Shown here: piece after piece, positions 8,489-17,443 of the stretch
Position numbering within the stretch: the stretch's first letter is position 1
How the letters are laid out: each line of letters begins with the position of its first letter
Assembly: GCA_903908265.1 (NCBI GenBank)
Contig: CAIVRI010000159.1
Span: forward strand, 1-53,359
From: an uncultured Pseudomonadota bacterium
GTDB lineage: Bacteria > Pseudomonadota > Gammaproteobacteria > Steroidobacterales > Steroidobacteraceae
Reading direction: 5' to 3'
Length of the DNA stretch: 53,359 nucleotides
Made by a program: the position numbers and the translations under genes
The notes under the pieces: model-generated
Databases searched by the model: none
What the model was told of the DNA's origin: nothing
Seen by the model: only the letters and a program-made list of their open reading frames with translations

Positions 8489-10104
8489 TGCGTGATCGTG
8501 CTGCTGACGTGGAGCGGTTGAAGTCGATCCATGCGGTCGCTGTGGGGGGGGATTTCCCCACCGCAGCGCGGCTGGCGACGTCGGCACTGGCGGAAGGGCT
8601 CGAGCATCCGTTTTTGCTCAACCTCGTCGCTACGGTGCACGAACAAGAGGGTCGGCTTGACGAGGCCTTGGTCCTCCTGGAGCGCGCCGTTGCATTGGCG
8701 CCGGAGGACCTCGGTGCCCGCAATGCGCTGGGTTTGTGTCTGCGCCGGCTGGAGCGACCGGAGGAGGCGTTGGCGCACCTGCGGTGGGTTGCGCAAAAGG
8801 CACCAGAACACGCGTTCGCGCACGCCAGTCTCGGCGATATTCTGCAAATGCTCGGCGCCTTGTCGGAGGCCGATGCCTGTTATGCGGTCGCGTTGGCGCG
8901 CGATGCGCAACATCCAATCGCGCTGGCCGGTCGCGCGATGGTGGCCAGTCTGCGTGGTGATATGGGCGCTGCGCGTCGTTGGGGCTTGCAGGCGCTGGCC
9001 GTAATGCCCACGCTGCCGGACGCGGTGCTGGCCGTCGCTACGGCGGAGCTGGCGGACGATGCGCGGGAGCCGGCGGTCCTGCGGCTGCGCGCACTGCTTG
9101 CGGCCGGGCAACTGATGCCGCTGGAGAAGGCGCGGGTGCTCGGTTTGCTGGGCGACGCACTCGATGCCTCCCTCCAGCCGCATTTGGCTTACGTTGCCTA
9201 TCAGGAGTGCAATGAGATTCTGCGTGCCGCACACGCGCCACGCATGGGTAGTGGCCGGTCGGCGTCAGGGTATGTGCGCGATTTGCTCGATTATTTTGTT
9301 CAAAGTGACCCCGTGGCTTGGGCTGCTCGCACGCCGGCTACCGAGGCCCCTGCCGACCATGTGTTTCTCATTGGCTTTCCGCGCTCCGGGACGACCTTGC
9401 TCGAAGTGATTTTGGAGGGACATCCGGATGTGGTGACGCTCGAAGAGAAGGAACTCTTTTTCGATGCGGCCTTGCATTACATGGCGCAGACGACAGCTTT
9501 GGATAGTCTGGCGTCGGCCAGCGAAGAGGAGTTGGATCGCTATCGGGCGGCGTATTGGGACGCCGCGCGTGTCGCCGGTGTGGCGCCTGAGGGCAAAGTC
9601 TTCGTCGACAAATACCCACTGAATATTTTGAAACTGCCGCTGATTGCTCGGCTGTTCCCGAACGCCAAAATCTTGCTGGCGCGGCGGGATCCTCGCGACG
9701 TGGTCCTGAGTTGTTTTCGCCGTCGCTTCCGGATGAGCCCGCCGCTGTATGAGTTGCTGACGCTGGAAGGCGGTGCGCGGTATTACGATCTCGTCATGAC
9801 GTTGGAGCAGCGCCTCCTGTCGTTTTTCAAGCTCCCGACGCATGTGGTTTGGCATGAACACCTGCTCGATGACTTTGCCGGTGAAATGCAGGCGATTTGC
9901 ACTTATCTGGGCATCCAATGGACGCCCAAGATGGGCGCGTTTGCGCAGCGCGCCAAGCAGCGAGCGACGGCTACGCCAAGCACCGCGCAACTGGCGGGCG
10001 GATTGAGTCGAAAAGGCCTCGGCCACTGGCGCCGTTATGCTGACGAATTGCGTCCGGTGCTGCCGGTGCTCGCGCCGTGGGTCAAGGCCTACGGCTACGA
10101 CTGA
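8485..10104 (+). CDS. TPR-sulfotransferase (second copy)
   Basis: A 539-residue protein with the same plan as the gene at 2499: TPR-like repeats in residues 1-200 and a PAPS-dependent sulfotransferase domain after that. The 5'-phosphosulfate loop is FLIGFPRSGTTLLEVIL (about residue 292). The 3'-phosphate region is FVDKYPLN followed by ILLARRDPRDVVLSCF. The two copies are clearly diverged, so this is not a recent duplication. Start: two adjacent ATGs at 8485 and 8488 lack their own Shine-Dalgarno, and an upstream frame at 8432 may supply ribosomes. Its 3' end overlaps the stop of convergent glgB by 10 bp. The sulfate acceptor is unknown. Confidence 0.87.
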   Translation: MMRDRAADVERLKSIHAVAVGGDFPTAARLATSALAEGLEHPFLLNLVATVHEQEGRLDEALVLLERAVALAPEDLGARNALGLCLRRLERPEEALAHLRWVAQKAPEHAFAHASLGDILQMLGALSEADACYAVALARDAQHPIALAGRAMVASLRGDMGAARRWGLQALAVMPTLPDAVLAVATAELADDAREPAVLRLRALLAAGQLMPLEKARVLGLLGDALDASLQPHLAYVAYQECNEILRAAHAPRMGSGRSASGYVRDLLDYFVQSDPVAWAARTPATEAPADHVFLIGFPRSGTTLLEVILEGHPDVVTLEEKELFFDAALHYMAQTTALDSLASASEEELDRYRAAYWDAARVAGVAPEGKVFVDKYPLNILKLPLIARLFPNAKILLARRDPRDVVLSCFRRRFRMSPPLYELLTLEGGARYYDLVMTLEQRLLSFFKLPTHVVWHEHLLDDFAGEMQAICTYLGIQWTPKMGAFAQRAKQRATATPSTAQLAGGLSRKGLGHWRRYADELRPVLPVLAPWVKAYGYD

Positions 10105-12314
10105 ATCGGCGCTGTGTGGGCGAGGACGACGGCGCCGAGTGGTGGCAAACGGACCGTGGCCGAGTAGGGTTCGCCCATGGCGGGGTCGGTTTGGGCGATC
10201 ACGGCACCCAGATTGCCGACGTCCGTGCCGCCGTAGTATTGCGAATCGGTATTGAGCAATTCAGTCCACGTGCCGCCTAGCGGTAGACCGACAACAGCGT
10301 GTTCGCGGGGTACTGGCGTGCCATTTAAAATGATGACCAGTGCTTCGCCGCCGCCGCGGCGTTCGAAAACGTAAATGCAGCGCAGCGCATCTTCGGTGGA
10401 AATGAACCGGATGCTGTCGGCGTTGCTATGGCTGCTCTGTAGCGCCGCGTGGTGGCGATAGAGGTGATTGAGGTCGGTGATCAATCGCTCCAAGCCTAAG
10501 ACCTCGGGTCGATCGTGCCGCTCCCAGGGTAGTGGGGTTTGGTGGCTCCATTCGTCCGGGTTCGCCAGTTCCGTGCCCATAAAGAGCAATTTCGCACCCG
10601 GCAGCAGCCATTGCCACGCGAGTAGTAACCGCAAATTGGCGATGCGCTGCCAGTCGTCGCCCGGCATCCGACCGAGCACGGATCGCTTGCCGTGGACGAC
10701 TTCGTCGTGGCTGAGCGCGAGGACGCCGCGTTCCGCGCCGGAGTAGGCAACGATGTGGGGTAATACCGTGTGATGGTGTCGGCGGAAGAGCGGGTCTTCT
10801 TGGAAATAGCGCAGCGAATCGTGCATCCAACCCAAGTTCCATTTGTAGTCGAATCCGAGTCCGCCAGCGCTTACGGCACGGGTGACGCCGGGATAGACGG
10901 AGGAGTCTTCGGCGATCAGCAGCGCGCCTGGAAACTCTTGGTGCAGGGTGGTGGTCAGTGTTTGCAGGAAGGAGACCCCTTCGAGGTGCTCGGGGCCGCC
11001 CTGTGCATTCGGTGTCCACTGGCCCCGGGTGCGGTCGTAATCTCGATACAGTAGCGCCGCGACCGCATCGATCCGCAGTCCATCGATGTGATACTCACGT
11101 AAAAAACGGTGTGCGCTGGATAGTAAAAAAGCCCGCACTTCCGGTCGGGTCAGATCGAACACCAGCGTGCCCCAGTTTTCATGCCGGCCCTGAACGCGAT
11201 CGTCGTATTCGTACAGAGGGGCTCCATCGAAGGCCGCTAACGCTGGCTCATCGGCCGCAAAGTGCCCGGGTACCCAATCGAGAATAACGCCGAGGCCGGC
11301 GCGATGCAGTCGGTCGACAAAACCGCGGAAGTCGTCCGGCGATCCATGGCGATGGGTTGGCGCGTGGTACCCCGTCGTCTGATAACCCCACGAACCTTCA
11401 AAAGGATGCTCGGTCACCGGCAGTAACTCGACGTGGGTGAATCCTAGCGGGACCACATGCCGCACAATGCGTTCGGCCAGTGCCGCGTAGGAGGCGGATT
11501 CTGCGGGCCGACGCAGGAAGGAGCCTAAGTGCAGTTCGTAGATGCAAAGTGGAGCATCTTTCGCCCGTGTAGCTCTGGCCTCCAGCCAGGCTGCGTCGTC
11601 AAAGGTGTGTTGCGCGGGGCTCGGCACCCGAGCGCGCCAACCCGGGCGGGGCTCGAAAGTGCGTCCGTAGGGATCGGTACGCCAGAGTCGCCGGCCATCG
11701 GGATGGATCAGTTCAAACCCGTAGGGGGACCCTGCCGGCACATCGGGCACAAACAGCGACCAGACGCCGGCGTCCGGATGCGCATGCAGCAGCAGCGGGC
11801 CACCCGGCAGGGTCAGCAGGACCCCGGCAACACGGGGGGCCCAGACGGCGAAGCGCGTGCCGGTCACCCCGTCGCGTTCGACGGATTCGGCCCCTAACAG
11901 ATCGGCGCCGGCGGGATGACCTGCGGATAAGGGCGCTAGAGCCCGGTCGTCCAGAGCCGGTCCAAAACTATATGGATCCTGACGGCGGTGGCGCATGCCG
12001 TAGCGGTCGGTCCATTCGATGCGATAGTGGGTCGGTAGGGTCGACCGATCGCCCAGCCACGCATAGACAGCGCTCTGTCCACAGCGGGTCATCCGCCGCC
12101 GCCCCTCTAGGCTGACGCCCAGGGCCTCGCCACCGATGTACGTCAAGACCAGTACCTGGCGGCTCCCGATGGGGTGTCGCCCGAGCGTTCGGCTGACCTG
12201 CCCGCCTTGGTCTAAGCCGATCGCTGCAATGGCAGGCAGCCAATCCTGTAGTGCTCGTTGTAGTGCCGCGGTCATGATTCCATGGCTTGCAGGGTTCTCG
12301 GCGCACGGTAACAT
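10095..12314 (-). CDS. glgB: 1,4-alpha-glucan branching enzyme GlgB
   Basis: GlgB makes the alpha-1,6 branch points of glycogen. At 739 residues it is close to the E. coli enzyme. An N-terminal CBM48-type module precedes the GH13 barrel. The four barrel motifs are present: DWVPGHF, LRIDAVAALL (nucleophile Asp near residue 411), LLIAEDSS (acid/base Glu) and LSHDEVVHGK. ATG 12314 has a strong GGAGAAGG at the right distance; ATG 12275 is the alternative and begins more like a typical GlgB. With the first choice only 22 bases separate the glgB and glgC start codons, which are divergent. The 3' end overlaps the sulfotransferase by 10 bp. Confidence 0.95.
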   Translation of the reverse strand: MLPCAENPASHGIMTAALQRALQDWLPAIAAIGLDQGGQVSRTLGRHPIGSRQVLVLTYIGGEALGVSLEGRRRMTRCGQSAVYAWLGDRSTLPTHYRIEWTDRYGMRHRRQDPYSFGPALDDRALAPLSAGHPAGADLLGAESVERDGVTGTRFAVWAPRVAGVLLTLPGGPLLLHAHPDAGVWSLFVPDVPAGSPYGFELIHPDGRRLWRTDPYGRTFEPRPGWRARVPSPAQHTFDDAAWLEARATRAKDAPLCIYELHLGSFLRRPAESASYAALAERIVRHVVPLGFTHVELLPVTEHPFEGSWGYQTTGYHAPTHRHGSPDDFRGFVDRLHRAGLGVILDWVPGHFAADEPALAAFDGAPLYEYDDRVQGRHENWGTLVFDLTRPEVRAFLLSSAHRFLREYHIDGLRIDAVAALLYRDYDRTRGQWTPNAQGGPEHLEGVSFLQTLTTTLHQEFPGALLIAEDSSVYPGVTRAVSAGGLGFDYKWNLGWMHDSLRYFQEDPLFRRHHHTVLPHIVAYSGAERGVLALSHDEVVHGKRSVLGRMPGDDWQRIANLRLLLAWQWLLPGAKLLFMGTELANPDEWSHQTPLPWERHDRPEVLGLERLITDLNHLYRHHAALQSSHSNADSIRFISTEDALRCIYVFERRGGGEALVIILNGTPVPREHAVVGLPLGGTWTELLNTDSQYYGGTDVGNLGAVIAQTDPAMGEPYSATVRLPPLGAVVLAHTAPIQS

Positions 12315-12336
12315 AGGCCTTCTCCGAAGGATTCCT

Positions 12337-13611
12337 ATGACCGTGCGTCCGCCCTCAACCCCTTCTGGACGTTATGTGTCGCGCCTAACGAGCGGCACGC
12401 TCGCCATCATCATGGCGGGTGGTCGCGGCGAACGTCTCAAACAACTGACCATCAGTCGCGCAAAGCCCGCAACGCCGTTCGGGGGCAAGTTCCGCATCAT
12501 CGATTTCGTACTGTCCAATTGCGTGAACTCCGGGATACGCCAAATTGCGGTACTGACGCAATACAAGGGCCAGTCGCTGATCGAACATGTCCAACGCGGC
12601 TGGGGCTACTTGCGCGGTGAATTCGGCGAATTTGTCAGTGTGATTCCAGCGCAGCAGCAGATCGGTCCGCATTGGTACCAAGGCACCGCGGATGCGGTGT
12701 ACCAAAATCTGGAATTCATTCGCGCGCACTCGCCCAAATACGTGCTGGTGCTGGCCGGCGATCATATCTACACCATGGACTATGGCCCGATGATCGCCGC
12801 GCACGTGGAGAAGAAGGCGGATGTATCCATCGGTGTCGTGGAGGTCCCCAGGGATCTTGCGCGTGAGTACGGCGTTTTGTCCGTCGATACCAGCAATCGG
12901 GTGATTCGCTTCCACGAGAAGCCCAAGGAACCCGAAACGGTGCCGGGTCGGTCGGATATTGCGTTGGCATCCATGGGTATCTACATCTTCAATGCCGATC
13001 TACTCGACAGCATGTTGACGGCCGATGCGGCGCAGCCAGACTCGGCACACGATTTTGGCAAGAACATCATTCCGTTGGCGCTCGAACACCGGGCGGTGTA
13101 CGCCTACGCCTTTCAGGATGTGCGCACCAACGCGCAGGCGTACTGGCGCGATGTGGGAACGCTGGATGCGTACTACGAGGCGAACATGGAGCTTGTGCAT
13201 GTGCGCCCGGAACTGAACATCTACGATGATGCGTGGCCGATCTGGACGTACCAACTGCAGCGGCCGCCGGCGAAGTTTATTCTGGATGATCCAGCGTCCG
13301 GTCGGGTCGGATCGGCCATCAATTCCATGGTGTCGGCCGGCTGCATTATTTCCGGCGCGATGGTGCGTGAATCACTGTTGTTTTCGGACGTGCGCGTGGA
13401 AGAATGCTCCGTCGTCGAGCAGTCGGTCCTGTTGCCGCGCGTTTCCATTGGTCGCGACTGCATCATTCGTCGGGCGATCCTCGACGAAGGATGTGTTGTT
13501 CCTGACGATATGCAAATCGGTGTGGACGCTTACACCGATGCCAGCCGCTTTGAAGTGACCGAAAAGGGCGTCGTCTTGGTGACGCCGCAGATGCTGCAGG
13601 CATTGGCCTGA
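12337..13611 (+). CDS. glgC: Glucose-1-phosphate adenylyltransferase GlgC
   Basis: GlgC makes ADP-glucose from ATP and glucose-1-phosphate, the committed step of bacterial glycogen synthesis. The 424-residue protein has the nucleotidyltransferase signature (AIIMAGGRGERLKQLT, then RAKPATPFGGKFRIIDF), the substrate loop GTADAVYQNL and a C-terminal left-handed beta-helix region with hexapeptide-like repeats (residues 310-400). ATG 12337 has AAGGA upstream; a longer in-frame extension runs antisense through glgB and is not believable. It leads a unit with malQ (46-base gap) and a lipoprotein gene. The enzyme is usually allosteric, but the effectors cannot be read from the sequence. Confidence 0.96.
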   Translation: MTVRPPSTPSGRYVSRLTSGTLAIIMAGGRGERLKQLTISRAKPATPFGGKFRIIDFVLSNCVNSGIRQIAVLTQYKGQSLIEHVQRGWGYLRGEFGEFVSVIPAQQQIGPHWYQGTADAVYQNLEFIRAHSPKYVLVLAGDHIYTMDYGPMIAAHVEKKADVSIGVVEVPRDLAREYGVLSVDTSNRVIRFHEKPKEPETVPGRSDIALASMGIYIFNADLLDSMLTADAAQPDSAHDFGKNIIPLALEHRAVYAYAFQDVRTNAQAYWRDVGTLDAYYEANMELVHVRPELNIYDDAWPIWTYQLQRPPAKFILDDPASGRVGSAINSMVSAGCIISGAMVRESLLFSDVRVEECSVVEQSVLLPRVSIGRDCIIRRAILDEGCVVPDDMQIGVDAYTDASRFEVTEKGVVLVTPQMLQALA

Positions 13612-13657
13612 ACCGGTTACAGCGACGCTGCGCTGCGCCGTCGAATAGGAGTGCTGG

Positions 13658-15112
13658 ATGAAGGCGGCTGCAACGCTCTTAGAACGTCGTCGCGCGGGCG
13701 TCCTGCTGCATCCGACGTCCCTACCCGACGCCACACACGGCGCGCTGGGTCAGGCGGCACGCAATTTCGTGGATTGGTTGCAGGTGGGTGGATTTACGGT
13801 ATGGCAGGTGTTGCCGCTAGGCCCGGTCGGCGCCGATCGCTCCCCCTACTTTGCGCGTTCCAATCACGCCGGTGATCCGGGACTGGTCGATCTATCCACC
13901 CTGGTGGGGGAGGGGTTGCTGGAGAGCGAGCGCTTGCACAGCGCGCCGCGCGCGGCGTGTCTGGCCGACGCGGCGCGCCGACTGCAGCAGCCTGGACCTT
14001 GGCGCGCGGCCTACGAACACTTCTGTGCTCAGGCGGCGCACTGGTTGCCGGACTACGCGCTGTTTATGGCCATCCAGTTAGAGGAGTCGGGTCGCCCATG
14101 GTGGGAATGGCCGCAGGCATTGCGGGATCGCGAGGGCGCGGCACTGCAGCAGGCCCGTCTTCGCTTGGCGCTCGAGATCGCCGGTATCGAGGCAGGCCAG
14201 TATTGCTTCTACACGCAATGGGCAGCGTTGCGTCGTTACGCCAGTGAACGGGGCGTGCGGTTTTTTGGAGATGTGCCGATCTATCTGGCGCCTGATAGTG
14301 TGGAAGTCTGGGCACATCGCGAGTTGTTCGAGTTGGATGCGTCTGGTCGATCGACGGCGGTGGCCGGCGTGCCACCGGATTACTTCTCCATCGATGGCCA
14401 GTGTTGGGGTAATCCGCTCTATCGTTGGGATGCCCATAGCCGCACCGGTTTTCGTTGGTGGCTGGCGCGCTTGCGCGCGCAGTTTGCGCTGTATGACCTC
14501 GTTCGGATCGACCATTTTCGCGGGCTAGAAGCGTATTGGGCCGTGCCGGTTGGTGCGCCGACGGCGGCCACTGGCGAATGGCGCACCGCCCCTGGGGCGG
14601 CGCTGCTGGCGGCAGCACAGGAGGCCTTTGGCAGACTGGCGGTCGTGGCGGAAGATCTGGGCACCATCACCCCAGCGGTCGAAGCGCTGCGCGATGGGTA
14701 CGGTCTGCCGGGCATGCGCGTGGCGCAATTTGGGTTCGATGGCAGTGAGGCGAACGTCCACGGGTTGCATCATTGGACGGCGAACACGGTCGGATACACC
14801 GGTACACACGACAATGACACCACGGTGGGTTGGATTAGCCACCTCGATGGTGCAACGCGGCAATGGGTTGCGGACTATGTGGGCGCTGCGCCCGATGACG
14901 TCGCTGTCGGTCTGGTACGCGCAGTGTTAGGCTCGGTCGCGACGTTGGCCGTCATTCCCCTGCAGGATTTGTTGGGTCTGGGTAGCGAGGCGCGCATGAA
15001 TTTGCCGGGCACGATCAACGACAATTGGCGGTGGCAATTTGCATGGCAGGAAGTCCCTGCCGGGCTGGCGGACCGCTGCCGTCATTGGAACCAACTGTAC
15101 GGACGCGTCTGA
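13658..15112 (+). CDS. malQ: 4-alpha-glucanotransferase MalQ (GH77)
   Basis: A 484-residue amylomaltase, which moves alpha-1,4-glucan segments between maltooligosaccharides and releases glucose. The start region has the family block GVLLHPTSLP. Catalytic motifs are VRIDHFRGLEAYW (nucleophile Asp), VVAEDLGTI (acid/base Glu) and GTHDNDT (third carboxylate). The length fits the short bacterial type without the N-terminal extension of E. coli MalQ. It sits between glgC and a lipoprotein gene, so its role is probably to trim or recycle glucans during glycogen turnover. The stop is 2 bases before the next ATG. Confidence 0.95.
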   Translation: MKAAATLLERRRAGVLLHPTSLPDATHGALGQAARNFVDWLQVGGFTVWQVLPLGPVGADRSPYFARSNHAGDPGLVDLSTLVGEGLLESERLHSAPRAACLADAARRLQQPGPWRAAYEHFCAQAAHWLPDYALFMAIQLEESGRPWWEWPQALRDREGAALQQARLRLALEIAGIEAGQYCFYTQWAALRRYASERGVRFFGDVPIYLAPDSVEVWAHRELFELDASGRSTAVAGVPPDYFSIDGQCWGNPLYRWDAHSRTGFRWWLARLRAQFALYDLVRIDHFRGLEAYWAVPVGAPTAATGEWRTAPGAALLAAAQEAFGRLAVVAEDLGTITPAVEALRDGYGLPGMRVAQFGFDGSEANVHGLHHWTANTVGYTGTHDNDTTVGWISHLDGATRQWVADYVGAAPDDVAVGLVRAVLGSVATLAVIPLQDLLGLGSEARMNLPGTINDNWRWQFAWQEVPAGLADRCRHWNQLYGRV

Positions 15113-15114
15113 CT

Positions 15115-15561
15115 ATGCGCAATTTCATCGTCGCACTCTGTCTGCTCACCGCGCTCTGGATCGGGGGTTGCGCGCTGGCGCCGCACTACGAGAAGCCGCA
15201 GCTCACGGTGGTGGGCATAGACCTTATCGATGCAAGTTTTTCTGAACAGCATCTGCGCATACGGGTGAAGGCACACAATCCCAATGCGATCGCGTTGCCG
15301 ATTCGGTCGATCGAATATGCGGTGGCCTTCGGTGGTGAGCCCTTAGGCCATGGGCAGACGGATGCCGCGTTTGTCGTGCCGGCGAAAGGGGATGCCGACT
15401 TCGCTATGACGGTGACGACGCATTTGGCGACCGCCTTGGTGAAGTTCCTGCCGCGATTGAAGGATGGTGGCCACGGCTTGGAGTACCGCGTGGTCGGTAA
15501 GGTACAAACCGGGCTCGCGTTCTTCTCGGAATTCCCCTTTGATGAGCGCGGTAAGCTGTAG
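15115..15561 (+). CDS. LEA type 2 (WHy domain) lipoprotein
   Basis: A 148-residue protein with a lipoprotein signal (hydrophobic stretch, then IGGCA, lipidated Cys near residue 20). The mature part has the WHy/LEA_2 pattern: VGIDLIDASF, RVKAHNPNAIALPIRSIEY and a final beta-strand repeat. Bacterial members of this fold are periplasmic beta-sandwich lipoproteins of unknown role; plant relatives are linked to desiccation. It begins 2 bases after the malQ stop, so it is translated from the same transcript. A periplasmic lipoprotein at the end of a cytosolic glycogen unit is unexpected. It converges on glgA. Confidence 0.82.
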   Translation: MRNFIVALCLLTALWIGGCALAPHYEKPQLTVVGIDLIDASFSEQHLRIRVKAHNPNAIALPIRSIEYAVAFGGEPLGHGQTDAAFVVPAKGDADFAMTVTTHLATALVKFLPRLKDGGHGLEYRVVGKVQTGLAFFSEFPFDERGKL

Positions 15562-15574
15562 CGCCCGCGCGATC

Positions 15575-17029
15575 TCAGGCAGGGCCCACGAGGGCCCGAT
15601 AAGCGTCCACGTACAGACGGCCTTGCGTTTCCCACGCGTAGTCGCGCGCCATGCCATTTTGGATCATGCGCCCCCAATGGGGGGTGCCATAGAGCGCCAA
15701 GGCCTCATCGAGAACGGCGCGCAAGGCGCTGGGCGTATAGCGCTCGAAGAGCAGGCCGTCGCCCTGCCCAGTTGCGGGGTTGTAGGGCGTCACCGAGTCG
15801 GCTAACCCGCCGGTCCGGCGTACGAGGGGGACCGTGCCATAACGTAGGCTATACAGTTGATTGAGGCCGCAGGGCTCGTATTGCGAAGGCATCAAAAAAG
15901 CGTCGGCGGCCGCCTCAATCCAATGGGCGAGTCGCTCGCTATAACCGCGCGTGAAGTGCACCCGTTGGGGGTAATCGGCGGCCAACTGCGTGAAGAACTT
16001 TTCGTAGCGCGCGTCTCCGGAGCCGAGCGCGACGAGGCCGCAATCGCTTTGTGAGAGCACCTCGGGAAGAACGGCTTCCAGCAGTTCTATGCCTTTTTGC
16101 GACACGAGGCGCGAGACGATACCAAACAACAGCGTGCCTCGACCGAGCGACAAGGACAGTTCACTGGCGAGTTGTTGCTTAAGCCTCGTTTTCCCGGACA
16201 GGTCCTTTGCCGAGTAGGACTGATCGAGATGGCGATCGTGTTGGGGATCCCATTCCTGATAGTCGACACCGTTCAGGATGCCGCAGACCGCCGCTCCACG
16301 TTCGCGTAGATAAGGATCGAGTCCGGCGCCGTATTCCGGGGTGCGAATTTCTTGCGCGTAAGTCGGGCTCACCGTGTTGATGAGGTCCGCATAAAGAATG
16401 CCGTGCACCATCGGATTAATGCGTCCGTCACGCAACTCGTCCTGATGCAGCATCCATTGTGCGTCGCCGAGGGACAGATCGGCCACGCCATCGGACCAGA
16501 ACGCGCCTTGGTAGCCGATGTTGTGGATGGTCAGCACGGACCGTGTTGCCGCAAATAAACGATCCCACGCGTAGAGGGTGCGTAAGTACAGCGGAGCGAA
16601 TGCTGTGTGCCAGTCATTGCAGTGCAGGATGTGCGGCGCGAAGGCCATCCGCTGCGCGACTTCGAAGGCCGCCCGGGTCAGCAACAAGAAGCGCCGATGC
16701 TCATCTGCATGACCATAGAGTCCGGCTCGATCAAACAGCGCCGGGCAGTCGATGAAATGCACCGCTTGTTGGCTGCGGCTCGGTGTGCCGACCAGAACCC
16801 GATACTCGTAGCGGTAGGTCCCTAACTCCAGCACGAGACCCTCGAGCAATACCACCGGAGGCGCCGTGAGCGCGGCCCGATTCAGGTCTCGATACCACGG
16901 CAGAAAGACGCGTACGTCGTGCCCCTGCGCGTGCAGGTACTGACACAGTGCAGCACTGACGTCACCCAGTCCGCCGGTTTTGGCCAGCGGCGCGTATTCG
17001 GCAGTGATGAACAGGATTCGGTAAGGCAT
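15575..17029 (-). CDS. glgA: Glycogen synthase GlgA (GT5)
   Basis: GlgA adds glucose from ADP-glucose to the growing alpha-1,4-glucan. The 484-residue length is normal. The ADP-glucose loop AKTGGLGDV lies at residues 16-24. The C-terminal GT-B nucleotide site is MPSQYEPCGLNQLYSLRYG followed by RRTGGLADSV. It is transcribed alone, facing the glgC-malQ unit, so the three core glycogen genes glgA, glgB and glgC sit in three separate transcription units. Neither glgP nor glgX is present in the window. Confidence 0.96.
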   Translation of the reverse strand: MPYRILFITAEYAPLAKTGGLGDVSAALCQYLHAQGHDVRVFLPWYRDLNRAALTAPPVVLLEGLVLELGTYRYEYRVLVGTPSRSQQAVHFIDCPALFDRAGLYGHADEHRRFLLLTRAAFEVAQRMAFAPHILHCNDWHTAFAPLYLRTLYAWDRLFAATRSVLTIHNIGYQGAFWSDGVADLSLGDAQWMLHQDELRDGRINPMVHGILYADLINTVSPTYAQEIRTPEYGAGLDPYLRERGAAVCGILNGVDYQEWDPQHDRHLDQSYSAKDLSGKTRLKQQLASELSLSLGRGTLLFGIVSRLVSQKGIELLEAVLPEVLSQSDCGLVALGSGDARYEKFFTQLAADYPQRVHFTRGYSERLAHWIEAAADAFLMPSQYEPCGLNQLYSLRYGTVPLVRRTGGLADSVTPYNPATGQGDGLLFERYTPSALRAVLDEALALYGTPHWGRMIQNGMARDYAWETQGRLYVDAYRALVGPA

Positions 17030-17080
17030 CCGCGCAGTATAGCGACGGATTGTTAAATGCGTCGTCGCCGGCGTCAGACC

Positions 17081-17437
17081 TTATGCGGGCTCATAGATGA
17101 CGTAGTGTTTGGCGCAGTCTTCCAGCGTTTCCCAAGTGCCAGAGAACCCAGCGGGGATGACAAAGGCGTCGCCGGCAACACACTCCACGACCGCACCGTC
17201 GTCGGACTGGAGTCGCACCCGGCCTTGGGTCAGCACACAGTACTCATGCTCGGTGTACTGCACGCGCCAGCGGCCTACCGTGCTGGTCCAGAGTCCGGCG
17301 TGGAAACGGCCGTCAGGTGACGAAAAACGATTGTCGACCGAGGCCAACGGCTGGCCGCTCTGTACCCGGGTTGCATCGATGGGTGTCCGCTCAGGTTGTC
17401 CTGTGGCCGTGCATAAAATGATTGCCGGAATAGCCAT
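17081..17437 (-). CDS. Small cupin (Cupin_3/DUF861-like)
   Basis: A 118-residue single-domain cupin. The middle shows the cupin pattern TEHEYCVLTQGRVRL, then a glycine turn DAFVIPAGFSGTW. This resembles the Cupin_3 group related to ureidoglycine aminohydrolase, many of which are small proteins of unknown function. It starts 6 bases after the phaR stop, so the two are one unit. Whether it serves PHA metabolism or simply shares the promoter cannot be told. Confidence 0.8.
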   Translation of the reverse strand: MAIPAIILCTATGQPERTPIDATRVQSGQPLASVDNRFSSPDGRFHAGLWTSTVGRWRVQYTEHEYCVLTQGRVRLQSDDGAVVECVAGDAFVIPAGFSGTWETLEDCAKHYVIYEPA

Positions 17438-17443
17438 GGCGGA

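Noticed and set aside
8275-9234. Open frame of 319 codons on the minus strand
   Set aside because: It overlaps the TPR part of sulfotransferase 2 and the DUF192 start; Gln/Arg-rich shadow without a family match.
15582-15597. GGGCCC-ACGA-GGGCCC hairpin as terminator of the lipoprotein gene
   Set aside because: It lies in the last codons of glgA and has no T run; codon choice explains it.
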